A stretch of DNA of 64,000 nucleotides from Acidobacteriota bacterium. GTDB taxonomy: Bacteria; Acidobacteriota; Vicinamibacteria; Vicinamibacterales; JAKQTR01. Positions 17,108-25,403 of this stretch are shown here, piece after piece (the first letter of the stretch is position 1; each line of letters opens with the position of its first letter). Under the pieces are notes generated by a model. That model saw only the letters and a list, made by a program, of their open reading frames with translations. It made no database searches and was not told the DNA's origin. Position numbers and translations under genes: made by a program. The stretch lies in contig JAKQTR010000028.1 in NCBI GenBank assembly GCA_029562975.1, positions 1-64,000 on the forward strand, in the 5' to 3' direction.

Positions 17108-17137
17108 AGAATATCGGTTCGAAGGCACCACGAGCAA
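17108..17137 (-). promoter_or_regulatory. Promoter-like pair for the 824-residue receptor
   Basis: On the minus strand TTGCTC (17137-17132), 18-nt spacer, TATTCT (17113-17108). This places transcription about 55 nt ahead of the ATG at 17044. The -10 hexamer is the same as that before the tetR gene. Confidence 0.4.
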
Positions 17138-17192
17138 TGCCGGTCGGCCTGCGGTTCGGATCGACGCCGCATCGCCACCCGCCGCCACGCCC

Positions 17193-17222
17193 TTGACACC
17201 CCGGAAGTCGTTCCTGTGTAAT
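17193..17222 (+). promoter_or_regulatory. Sigma-70-like promoter for the metallophosphoesterase
   Basis: A consensus TTGACA (17193-17198), 18-nt spacer, TGTAAT (17217-17222). The predicted start is about 10-12 nt before the ATG at 17242. This is the only perfect -35 hexamer noticed in the window. Confidence 0.55.
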
Positions 17223-17241
17223 GGCCAGCCGGCTTTGACCC

Positions 17242-19371
17242 ATGCAGGGCGACTGTGAACGGACGCACGGGCCGCTGGCAACCCCCCGGTTTCTCTGGCC
17301 GAGTCTCGGACGCCCCGAGTTCCTCGGCCCCGGCAACCTGTCCTTCAGGGCGGTCATCGGCGCGCGAGCCGGGTGCCTCGATGCGGCCGACATCGCCTCT
17401 GGGTTTTTCCTGACGTTCGTGCCCGATTCCGGGCGGCGCGTCGACCTGGCTTCGACGCTCCTCAGCGACGGCTTCTCGCTGCCGGACGGCGCCCCTCTGA
17501 AGAAGGTGCTCGGCCCGGCGCGTCTGTACTCCCTCTACGAGGTGCGCCTCACCGTCCCGGCAGAAGCGCTGGACGAAGCCGCCGGGGACCGGCGCACCGG
17601 CCTCTTCACCCTCGGCCATCCCCGCGTGTCCGACAGCCTCCACTCCATCGCCTGGCTCCGCCACGGCTGGGAGCGTTTTCGTTTTGCCTTCGTGGCCGAC
17701 ACGCACCTGTCGCGAGCCTGGGAAGGGATCGAGGCCGACGGACGCACCCTCGCCTCCAGTGCGGGACACGCGGGGCTGACCCCGTCAGACCGGCTCAAGC
17801 GCTTCTTCTCGCGGGAGGCCTTCGCCGCGAGCTTCGTCAACCCGAACCGCATGTGGCGCCGCTTCGTTGCGGAAGCCAACGCCCTCGGCCGGCGGGGCGA
17901 ACTCGACCTCGTGATCCTCGGAGGCGATCTCGTCGACTTCCTGGAGCCGGGCAATGTGGAGCACTTCGTGGCTTCGACGACGGGCCGGGCGCCGGGAAGC
18001 CTCGCCCTCGAGGTGCCGCTCCTGACGGTGCCCGGCAACCACGACTACCGCCGCTTCGGGTACCGGCCGCAGATCTACCCGCTCGACCGCTGGGGGCTCC
18101 ACGATCTGCAGCGCGATCACTTCTTCAGGGAAGCCAGGGGCGAAGGCCGCGCGCGCCTGTCGCCGAGGGATTTCCGGGCCGTCTTCGCCCGCGGCCCCGG
18201 CCGGCATCCGCTCACCGACTACTTCCTGCACGTCAGTCCGGCGACCGACGAGGTGCTGATGGCAGGCCGCTCGGTGTTCATCCTGCTCGATACGGGCCCG
18301 GATGTGTTCCGAACGCTGCCGCGGGTGGAGCCTCGCCGATGGGCGAACTTCCTGCGCACGATTCCGTACGCGTGGCGGCATCCCGCGTCGGCCGGTCTCA
18401 CCGACGCCCAGGCTGCGACGCTCGCCGCGGCGGCGGCAGCCGCGGGCGCGCGCAGCGTGTTCATCGTCTTTCACGCAGGCCTCGGAGGCGCGCGGCTCGA
18501 GACGCGTCCGCACACGAACCCCGCGACGCCCGTCGCCGAAGGCGGCGAACTGGCCGCGGGGCGCCGCGGAGCAGTCGCCGTGGAACGCGCAGTGCTCCGA
18601 AGCGCGCTCGGGCCTGGGGGGATCTTCAGAAACCACGCCGGCCTCCTCCGCGCGGCGGCCGCCGACGACCGCAGCGTGCTTGGCCTGTCCGGCCACATGC
18701 ACCGGTCGTTCAGGCTGCGCCTCGACAAGCAGTCGGGCGGTCTCTTCGTGGAGCAAGACGGAAGCCCGATCCCGTCGCCGGGGTCTTTCGAGCGCTCGTC
18801 GTACTTCGTGAGCGGCCCCTCCCTCGGCCACGTGAGCCCGCGCGCTGAGCCGCCGGAACGGCCCGGCTACCTCAGCGTGGCCGTGGCCGACGGCCGGATC
18901 GTGTCCGTCACGACCGAGCGACTGCGGGACTCGAGCCAGTGCACGAGTCGGTTTCGCGTGCGGTGCAGCCCGGGCAACCGGCGGTGCCGGCTGGTCCGCG
19001 TCGATCTCGAGAGCCCGACCGGCGGGCTCCTAGGCGTGGATGTCAGCTTCCTGGTCTTCTCGATGCCGCGCCGGAGCGCGCCAGGGGGCTTTCCGTACGT
19101 CATTGAACCGGAAGCGCCTGGCGCCGCGCCGGGAGCCGATCCGATCTGGATTGACAAGGAGGACTGCCGGACGCTTCTCGGCACCGCCAGGCGCGCCTAC
19201 CTCCAGACCTTCAGGTGCGGGCCAGGAATTGGATGGGCGTTTCGGGTCGCTCCTGCCGTCCGTCCGGCCCTCCGCGCCAGGGCCGCCGTGGTCATCGAGG
19301 CCCTGATACCCGGAGCGGAGGCCCCGGGAACGGCGAGCATCTGGTGGCACCCGCTGTGGGTGGCTTTTTGA
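17242..19371 (+). CDS. Calcineurin-like metallophosphoesterase
   Basis: A 709-residue protein with a central two-metal phosphoesterase domain. The ligand motifs occur in order: D153-x-H155 (FVADTHL), GGDLVD, PGNHDYRR, an FHAGL histidine and GHMH in LSGHMHRS. These motifs cover about residues 148-490. The N-terminal 140 residues and the C-terminal 210 residues flank it and are not recognised; the C-terminal part may be an all-beta module. No signal peptide or membrane helix is obvious, so it is probably cytoplasmic. The substrate could be a phospho-sugar, nucleotide or polyol phosphate. It precedes the polysaccharide island, but the next gene has its own promoter overlapping this stop codon. 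Confidence 0.85.
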   Translation: MQGDCERTHGPLATPRFLWPSLGRPEFLGPGNLSFRAVIGARAGCLDAADIASGFFLTFVPDSGRRVDLASTLLSDGFSLPDGAPLKKVLGPARLYSLYEVRLTVPAEALDEAAGDRRTGLFTLGHPRVSDSLHSIAWLRHGWERFRFAFVADTHLSRAWEGIEADGRTLASSAGHAGLTPSDRLKRFFSREAFAASFVNPNRMWRRFVAEANALGRRGELDLVILGGDLVDFLEPGNVEHFVASTTGRAPGSLALEVPLLTVPGNHDYRRFGYRPQIYPLDRWGLHDLQRDHFFREARGEGRARLSPRDFRAVFARGPGRHPLTDYFLHVSPATDEVLMAGRSVFILLDTGPDVFRTLPRVEPRRWANFLRTIPYAWRHPASAGLTDAQAATLAAAAAAAGARSVFIVFHAGLGGARLETRPHTNPATPVAEGGELAAGRRGAVAVERAVLRSALGPGGIFRNHAGLLRAAAADDRSVLGLSGHMHRSFRLRLDKQSGGLFVEQDGSPIPSPGSFERSSYFVSGPSLGHVSPRAEPPERPGYLSVAVADGRIVSVTTERLRDSSQCTSRFRVRCSPGNRRCRLVRVDLESPTGGLLGVDVSFLVFSMPRRSAPGGFPYVIEPEAPGAAPGADPIWIDKEDCRTLLGTARRAYLQTFRCGPGIGWAFRVAPAVRPALRARAAVVIEALIPGAEAPGTASIWWHPLWVAF

Positions 19372-19397
19372 CGCTCTGTTCGACGGCATGTTATAAG
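19368..19397 (+). promoter_or_regulatory. Sigma-70-like promoter opening the polysaccharide island
   Basis: TTGACG (19368-19373), 18-nt spacer, TATAAG (19392-19397); TTATAA one base earlier gives a 17-nt spacer. The -35 overlaps the TGA stop of the phosphoesterase gene, so the glycosyltransferase at 19420 probably has its own transcript. Confidence 0.6.
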
Positions 19398-19419
19398 CGC
19401 TGAGGATGTCTCGGCGCGC

Positions 19420-20673
19420 ATGAAGATCGCGGTCGTCCTCGATCACGACCCGCGGCTGCTCAACGGAGCCAGCCGCCAGGCCGGCCAGTTCGTCCAGTGG
19501 CTCCTCGGGCGCGGACACCAGGTGCACCTGGTGCACACGGCGAGTGGAATGCATCCGCCTCCGTCCGGATCCGGGCTCCGCGTGAGCACGGTGCCCTCGT
19601 TTCCCGTCAGGTCGTACCGCGAGTACCGGATCCCGGTGCCGCCGGCGGCCGCCCGGCTCTGGCTCGCCCGCGCCGACGTGAATCTCGTCCACTCCGAGAC
19701 GATGAACCCGACGCTGCTGGCGCTCGCGTACTGGATGAAGCGGCGGGCGGGCGTGCCGATGTTCAACGTGCTGACGGCCAACCTCCCGTACTACACCGCC
19801 ATCCTCCTGCCCAGGGACAACCTGGCGCGGAAGCTGGTGTACGGCCTCGGCAAGCCGCTGATGAACGCGATCTCCAACCGGATCGAGGGCACGTTCGTGC
19901 TCAGCGACGGAATGCGGGACAGCCTCGCCAGGCGGTTCTTCGCCATCGACCCCTCGCGGCTCTTCACCTGGACGCGGCCCCTCGACCCTGCCGCCTACGC
20001 GGCGAGGCGCGAGCCGTCGGACGTGTGGGGGAGGCTGGGCGTCCCCAGGGGCCGCCGGGTCGCGACGCTGAGCCGGCTCTGCCAGTCCAAGAACGTCGAG
20101 TTTCTCATCCGGGCGTTCGCCTGCCACATCATCCCGCGCGACCCCACGCTGCACCTGGTCGTGGCGGGGGAGGGCCCGAATGCCGGCCAGTTGCAGCGAC
20201 TGGCCGCCGGCCTGGGATGCGCCAACATCCACTTCCCCGGCCTCATCCCGTACGACGCCGTCCCGGCGTTCCTGCGCGACACGGACTACTTTGTCTACGC
20301 GTCGCTTTCCGAGACGTTCGGGAACGCGATCTGCGAGGCCAAGTACGCCGGCGTTCCCGTCGTCGCCCTGGATGACGGCGGCGGCGTGCGGTCGCAGATC
20401 GCGGATCGCCGGACCGGGATACTCGTGGCGAGCGCTGACGAAGCGGAGTTCGCTCGCCGCTTCCTCGCGTTGCTGGGCGACGAGGCCCTGCGGGAGGCGA
20501 TACGCCGCGAAGCGCGCGAGGACGTCGCCCTGATGCACTCTCCCGAGCGGGTGTACGGCAACCTGATGCGGATCTATCAGCTGGCCGCCGAGGGAGCGCT
20601 GCCGGGCCGCTCGGAGATCAGGCGGATCCTGGCCTATCCCCGCCTGGTGCCCGGCGCCACCAGCTCACTGTAG
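19420..20673 (+). CDS. GT-B glycosyltransferase (GT4-like)
   Basis: A 417-residue retaining-type glycosyltransferase with two Rossmann lobes. The N-terminal lobe begins MKIAVVLDHDPRLLNGASRQ. The C-terminal lobe has the nucleotide-sugar site: RVATLSRLCQSKNVEFLIRA, LVVAGEGPN, and SLSETFGNAICEAKYAGVPVV with the E-x7-E pair. It would add a sugar to a lipid-linked glycan at the inner face of the membrane. Its last 40 nt overlap the converging deacetylase gene on the other strand. Donor and acceptor are not predictable. Confidence 0.88.
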   Translation: MKIAVVLDHDPRLLNGASRQAGQFVQWLLGRGHQVHLVHTASGMHPPPSGSGLRVSTVPSFPVRSYREYRIPVPPAAARLWLARADVNLVHSETMNPTLLALAYWMKRRAGVPMFNVLTANLPYYTAILLPRDNLARKLVYGLGKPLMNAISNRIEGTFVLSDGMRDSLARRFFAIDPSRLFTWTRPLDPAAYAARREPSDVWGRLGVPRGRRVATLSRLCQSKNVEFLIRAFACHIIPRDPTLHLVVAGEGPNAGQLQRLAAGLGCANIHFPGLIPYDAVPAFLRDTDYFVYASLSETFGNAICEAKYAGVPVVALDDGGGVRSQIADRRTGILVASADEAEFARRFLALLGDEALREAIRREAREDVALMHSPERVYGNLMRIYQLAAEGALPGRSEIRRILAYPRLVPGATSSL

Positions 20674-21419
20674 AGCGTCCATTCGTGGGTGCGGCCCAAG
20701 GCCTCGACGAGGCCGAGCGCGCACGCGCGGACCGACGGCGACCGGTAGTCCGCCGGGTGAAACGCGAACCGGAGCAGGCGGCCCCGCGCCGGCGCACGCA
20801 TGACGGCGCGCGCCCAGCGCGCCGACAGCCATTCCCGCCAGGGGCTGCGCGTGGCGAAGGCGATGACCGGCGCGAACAGCCGCCGGTCCCGCTGCACCTC
20901 GTACAGCCAGAGGTGGTCTTCCGCCAGCGAGAAGCCGAGGCCCTTCAGGGCGGCGCGCAGCGGCGGGCCGCCGCTCCACGCCGGGGGAACGAACGCCGCC
21001 GGCACCCGGCCGAACGCGGCTGCCACCGCGTCCCGCCCGCCGCGGACGCGCTCGGCGGTGTCACGCTCCGGCAGTCCGAAGAACTCATCTTCTCCCGCGC
21101 TCTGAATCGACGACAGAAGCCGGCGCCACGCCGGCAGCCGCGCGTTGGCGCCGACGCGCCGGTGATAGCAGCCGTGCAGGAGCACCTCCGTCCGGATTCC
21201 CGGCGGGACGGCACTTGCGACTCGGCGAACCTCCTGGCTGGTCCATGTCCCGCGGCCGTGGAAGAAGGGGACGATGGCGAGGTTCACTGCCGGCACGCGC
21301 AGGGCGGACAGATCGCGCAGCAGGTCAGCCAGGAACGCCAGGCTGTCCGGCGCGACGTCATGCACCGAGAGGAGCGCCCGGCACCCTGGCTGCGGCGATC
21401 GATCGGCACTGATCGACAT
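20634..21419 (-). CDS. DUF2334 polysaccharide-deacetylase-like protein
   Basis: A 261-residue protein of the carbohydrate-esterase-4-related DUF2334 family. Recognised blocks are ALLSVHDVAP (metal Asp after His), LLHGCYHRRV (HG-x2-H) and AAFVPPAWSGG. These match the metal-binding and active-site strands of polysaccharide deacetylases, which remove N-acetyl groups from amino sugars. ATG 21419 is the only sensible Met; it overlaps the upstream glycosyltransferase gene by 62 nt, suggesting translational coupling. Its 3' end overlaps the opposing glycosyltransferase by 40 nt. Role in trimming the island's polysaccharide is inferred from context. Confidence 0.8.
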   Translation of the reverse strand: MSISADRSPQPGCRALLSVHDVAPDSLAFLADLLRDLSALRVPAVNLAIVPFFHGRGTWTSQEVRRVASAVPPGIRTEVLLHGCYHRRVGANARLPAWRRLLSSIQSAGEDEFFGLPERDTAERVRGGRDAVAAAFGRVPAAFVPPAWSGGPPLRAALKGLGFSLAEDHLWLYEVQRDRRLFAPVIAFATRSPWREWLSARWARAVMRAPARGRLLRFAFHPADYRSPSVRACALGLVEALGRTHEWTLYSELVAPGTRRG

Positions 21420-22533
21420 AGGCCTCGAAGACGTGCGTCCACGTGTGGCTGGATTCCAGGGCCTTCCGGGCGGCGCGCACGCGGTCAGCCGCGTCCGACC
21501 GGCCGATCGCGAGCGTGGCGCGGACCAGGTCGGCCGGTTCTCCGGGCGCGAACAACAGGCCGCAACCCGAACTCGAGACGAATTCGGCTCCCGCGCCGGC
21601 CGCGGCCGACACGACCGGCACTCCGCTCGCGACAGCCTCGCGAAGACCGAACCCGAAGGTCTCCCAGGCCCCGGGGCTGATGAAGACGTCGGCCGAGGCG
21701 TAGAGCCCGGCGAGCCGCTCCTTGTCCGCGATGAACCCGAGATCGTGCACCCGGCTGTGGTCCGAGGCCCAGCGCCCCACGGCGCCTGCGAGCGGGCCGG
21801 TGCCCGCGAACGCAACGTGCACGGCCGGATCGTCGAGGAGGCGCGGCAGGGCAGCGAGCAGCACGTCGAGCCCCTTGTCGGCGCGGTACCGTCCCGCGAA
21901 CAGGAGCAGCCTGCCCGTGCCGTCGACGCCAAGCCGGCGGCGTAAATCGGCGCTCCTCCGCGCCGGAGAGAAGACGGCCGTGTTCACGCCCAGCGGGAGA
22001 TGCCTGAGATTGGTCAGGCCGAGCGCCTGGAGCTTGTCGCGGATGTGCCTGGACGCCACGAACGTGGCGTCCAGCCGCCCGAACACGAGGCGCACGTACC
22101 GGTACAGCCCGCGGACGGCAGGGTCCGCCAGCCGTCCGAGACGCCTTCGGAGGATCGGAGCGACGTACGTGTCCGGGAAGTCCGCGTGGTAGTAGGCGGT
22201 GCGCACGGCGCCGAGGCCGCGCGCCGCCCACGAGCCCACCCAGTAGTCCAGATAGGGGCTGCCGAACTCCAGCACGTCGGGGCCTATCTCGCGCAGGATC
22301 CGCCGGAGCGGGCGGGCGCGGTACAGGTGGCGGTAGTTCGCGTCGAACCGGAAGCCGCGGAGCCAGTAGATCGTGCCGCCTGGAACCGGCTCGACCTCGT
22401 CGGCGGCCGCCGGCGCGACTAGCGCGTAGCGGTGCTCGCCCCGCGCGGCGAAAAACGCCAGCTTCTCGTTGTGGTAGGTGGACACGCCGCCCCCGCGTGG
22501 CGTGTAGAAGCTGGCGATGTCACAGAAGACCAT
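21358..22533 (-). CDS. GT-B glycosyltransferase (GT4-like)
   Basis: A 391-residue glycosyltransferase. N-terminal GGGVSTYHNEKLAFF is the acceptor-side glycine loop. The C-terminal lobe has LLLFAGRYRADKGLDVLLAA, HVAFAGTGPL, LYASADVFISPGAWETFGFG and E-x7-E. The profile resembles mannosyltransferases of the PimB/MgtA kind, but the sugar cannot be assigned. It is followed by the overlapping deacetylase gene and diverges from the PHP gene, sharing a 175-nt control region with it. Confidence 0.88.
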   Translation of the reverse strand: MVFCDIASFYTPRGGGVSTYHNEKLAFFAARGEHRYALVAPAAADEVEPVPGGTIYWLRGFRFDANYRHLYRARPLRRILREIGPDVLEFGSPYLDYWVGSWAARGLGAVRTAYYHADFPDTYVAPILRRRLGRLADPAVRGLYRYVRLVFGRLDATFVASRHIRDKLQALGLTNLRHLPLGVNTAVFSPARRSADLRRRLGVDGTGRLLLFAGRYRADKGLDVLLAALPRLLDDPAVHVAFAGTGPLAGAVGRWASDHSRVHDLGFIADKERLAGLYASADVFISPGAWETFGFGLREAVASGVPVVSAAAGAGAEFVSSSGCGLLFAPGEPADLVRATLAIGRSDAADRVRAARKALESSHTWTHVFEAYVDQCRSIAAARVPGAPLGA

Positions 22534-22708
22534 GCAGCCGTCCGCAAGAGGCCATCGTGTCAGAAGATCGCGCCGCCCTCAAGCGGCGCCCCGGAGCGCT
22601 CGAGGTCCGGCCTTTCCCCTTGACCCGGACCGCCGCGGTACCCGACGATCGATAGAGCCTCCCGTCTCTCCGGCCCTCGGATGGCGGCGGGCCGAGGGCC
22701 CTCCAGCC

Positions 22709-23881
22709 ATGGCGGTCGCCTACAGAGTCATTACGCACATTCATTCGTCCGGATCGAACGCGCAAGCGAGCCCTGGCTCGCGCGTGGTGAACGAATGGCT
22801 GGACCGTATGCTGGGCGCGGTCCGCGCCGAGGTGGCGTGGTTCGAGTGCGACACGTCGGTCGCCGATCTCGAGGCGATCCTAGCCGGGAAGCGAACCAGG
22901 CGGCCGGTCGATCTGCTCTTCCTGACCGACCATCTATCGCCGGCGCACCATCACATCGACGAGGCGGTCTTCGAACTCGGCCGCCGGTGTCACCGGTTCG
23001 GCGTGGGAGCCGAAATCCAGACCTGCCTGCCGGCGGCCGGAGGAACCTGGGCCCTCGGACACGATGTCCTGCTCTATGGGCAGGCGGGACTCCGTCCAGG
23101 GCCCACCGGCGGCTACTACGGGCTGACCCAGGAGATCATCGACGAGATCTTCGACGTCTGCATACCCGACGGGGCGCCGCTGCCGGAGACCATGCGGCTG
23201 CGCGCGTTCTGCCGCGAGCGGGGGATTGCGTGCGCCCTCGCGCACCCCCTGGACGGGCATGCGCTGACGGTGAAGCAGATCGTCACCGTTCTCGCCACGT
23301 TCGACTTCGTCGAGACGCTCAACGGCGGCTACCCGGAGGCCAACGCGCGGGCGCTCGAGCGCCTGTGCGCGGCGCTCCGCCGAGAGCAGCACGCCGGGCT
23401 GGCCCGGAGCGGCGCGCTTGCCCATCCAGGAAGCGCGGCTGAGCGGCCGGCCGCGCTCATTGGCCTCGGCGGCGGAGACGCGCACCTGCGGGATTTCGAT
23501 CGCGTGGTCACCGAGTTCCGCCACGACGGGGGCCCTCCCGACGCGGGCGACTTCGTGTCGGCCATGCTGTCGGCCCGGACGGACCCGGACGCCGCGCGGC
23601 GGTTGTTCATGCCGTCCGGGCGCGGCATGACGTCGAGCCGGCTCATCGCCGAGGCCATCACGATCGGCCTCCGGAACGTAGCCCGTGCTCGCCACCGCCT
23701 GGACCGGCGGCTGGTGGCGGCCATCGTCGTCAGCGGCTCCAAGATCGCGGTGACCGAGGTGCGGAGCAAGTACCGGGCCGCCAGAGACCAGCGGGCCCAG
23801 TTGGCCGAGTGGCTGAGCGAGAGGTCAGAGCCTCGCAGCCTGGCGCGGGAGGCGGTCGATTCACCCAGCCGATCCTGTTGA
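22709..23881 (+). CDS. PHP-domain metal-dependent phosphoesterase-like protein
   Basis: A 390-residue protein with the metal-ligand motifs of the PHP fold: THIHSSGS near the N terminus, LTDHLSPAHHH about 65 residues on, ALAHPLDGHA in the middle and GLGGGDAHLRDF towards the end. PHP proteins hydrolyse phosphate esters; in polysaccharide loci some act as tyrosine phosphatases (CpsB), but this one is longer and not of that subfamily. The C-terminal 100 residues are basic and helical. ATG 22709 directly precedes the first motif; the frame is open upstream without coding character. It is likely co-transcribed with the flippase 49 nt downstream. Substrate unknown. Confidence 0.72.
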   Translation: MAVAYRVITHIHSSGSNAQASPGSRVVNEWLDRMLGAVRAEVAWFECDTSVADLEAILAGKRTRRPVDLLFLTDHLSPAHHHIDEAVFELGRRCHRFGVGAEIQTCLPAAGGTWALGHDVLLYGQAGLRPGPTGGYYGLTQEIIDEIFDVCIPDGAPLPETMRLRAFCRERGIACALAHPLDGHALTVKQIVTVLATFDFVETLNGGYPEANARALERLCAALRREQHAGLARSGALAHPGSAAERPAALIGLGGGDAHLRDFDRVVTEFRHDGGPPDAGDFVSAMLSARTDPDAARRLFMPSGRGMTSSRLIAEAITIGLRNVARARHRLDRRLVAAIVVSGSKIAVTEVRSKYRAARDQRAQLAEWLSERSEPRSLAREAVDSPSRSC

Positions 23882-23930
23882 CCGCGTCGGCGGGCCGCTG
23901 CCGGCATCCGCGCAGGGTGCAGGGCCCGGT

Positions 23931-25403
23931 TTGCGCGAGCGGTCGCTGGCATCGGTGTTCTGGGTGCTGGCCGCCAACGTCGTGCGGGCGGGCACGTTCT
24001 TCGCCATCCCGGTCCTCATCGCCTGGATCACCGGCCCCGTCGAGCTCGGCCTGGCCCAGATCGCGTACGGCGTCTATGCCATCGCGCTGACCTTCGTGGG
24101 CCTCGGCACGAAGAGCGCCGTCCTCCAGCATCCGGATGCGAACGCGACGTACCTGTCGTCGGTCTTCTACGTCAACGTGCTTTCGGGCATGGCCACGGGT
24201 GCCGCCGTCGCGCTCGCGGCGCCCTGGCTGGCGGCGATAGGGCACTCCGACCCCCGGCTGATCCTGGCCTTCCGCTGGATGGGGCTGGTGTGCGTCGTGT
24301 CGTCGCTGACGCTCGTGCAGAGCGCCCTGCTGGCCCGGCGCCTGGCGTTTCGGGCGCTGTCGATGGCTGAGCTTGCGGGTCTGGCCGCCGCGGTCTTGGC
24401 AGGCCTGGCGGTGGCGGCCGCGGGCGGTCGGTTCAGCGCGCTCGCCGCCGCCGCTGCGGCCCACGTCGTCGTCAGCAGCGCCGCCGTCTGGGTGGCGGGC
24501 CGCTGGCGGCCGTTGCTCCGCTTCAGCGCGTCCGAAGCGCGGCAGGCGCTCCGCTTCGGCGTCACGGCGACGGCCGCGTCCTTTGTCAACAGCCTGGCCG
24601 GGCAGTTCGAGCGCTTCCTGCTGTCGAGCCTGTTCGGCCCTGCCGCGCTCGGCTTCTATGGCGCCGCGCGTAACGTGAACCGCGACGCGCTCCGCAACCT
24701 GATGCGCGTGAGCGACGAGATCCTCCTGCCGGGCCTGGCGTCGCTCGGCGGGCAGAAGCACCGCGCGCGCGGCTACTACCTGCAGGCGCTCCGCTTCGAG
24801 TTCCTTACCTTCGCCCCGGCAGCCGTGTTCATCGCCGTCTTCGCGCGGGACCTCATCCTGCTCGTCTACGGCCCCTCGTGGCTGCCGGCCGCCCCGCTCG
24901 TGCAGCTGCTGACGCCGCTGGTGCTCTTCACGATCACGAACCACACCATTGGCGCCGTGTTCCTGTCGGCCGGGCGGCCGGACGTCCAGCTGCGCTGGTC
25001 GCTGCTCTCGATCCCGCTCGTCGGGATCTACGTGGCCGCCGGCGCGAAGTGGGGCCTCTCCGGAGCCGTAGCCTCGTTGTCCGCCCTGGAAGTCGTCGGG
25101 TGGTCGATTTCGCATGCCATGGCCAACAAGCTGATCGGGCTCCCGTTCCGGCAGTTCGCGCGGACCTTCGTAACGCCTCTGGCGGTGATCGCGGCGTTCG
25201 GCGCAGTGCTGGCTGGGGCTCGCCACGCGGCCGCGCCGGTCTCGCCGTCCTGGCCCGTGCTGGCGGCATGGGGGCTGGCCGCGCTCGCGCTCTACGCGGC
25301 CGTCCTGCACGCCGCCGACCGCCGGCTGTCCCGGGAATACTGGGGCGCGCTCGTGGACGTGCTGCGGTCCAGGTCCGCCGCGGCGCGGGAGCCACGGTCA
25401 TGA
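23931..25403 (+). CDS. Wzx-like polysaccharide flippase (MOP superfamily)
   Basis: A 490-residue integral membrane protein with about 12-14 hydrophobic helices, beginning FWVLAANVVRAGTFFAIPVLIAWI. It matches the oligosaccharide/lipopolysaccharide flippase family that moves undecaprenol-linked repeat units across the inner membrane. Conserved polar positions such as QFERFLLSSLFGPAALGFYGAARNV are typical. The start is TTG at 23931. It overlaps the next gene by ATGA. No Wzy polymerase is recognised nearby, though the following GT39-like membrane protein is of similar topology. Confidence 0.85.
   Translation: MRERSLASVFWVLAANVVRAGTFFAIPVLIAWITGPVELGLAQIAYGVYAIALTFVGLGTKSAVLQHPDANATYLSSVFYVNVLSGMATGAAVALAAPWLAAIGHSDPRLILAFRWMGLVCVVSSLTLVQSALLARRLAFRALSMAELAGLAAAVLAGLAVAAAGGRFSALAAAAAAHVVVSSAAVWVAGRWRPLLRFSASEARQALRFGVTATAASFVNSLAGQFERFLLSSLFGPAALGFYGAARNVNRDALRNLMRVSDEILLPGLASLGGQKHRARGYYLQALRFEFLTFAPAAVFIAVFARDLILLVYGPSWLPAAPLVQLLTPLVLFTITNHTIGAVFLSAGRPDVQLRWSLLSIPLVGIYVAAGAKWGLSGAVASLSALEVVGWSISHAMANKLIGLPFRQFARTFVTPLAVIAAFGAVLAGARHAAAPVSPSWPVLAAWGLAALALYAAVLHAADRRLSREYWGALVDVLRSRSAAAREPRS

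Noticed and set aside
20634-21932. A 432-residue version of the DUF2334 deacetylase
   Set aside because: Residues before MSISADRSPQ are an out-of-frame shadow of the upstream glycosyltransferase.
22620-22660. TTGACC at 22620 as promoter for the PHP gene
   Set aside because: No acceptable -10 hexamer occurs 16-19 nt downstream; the nearest AT-rich bases are too far.
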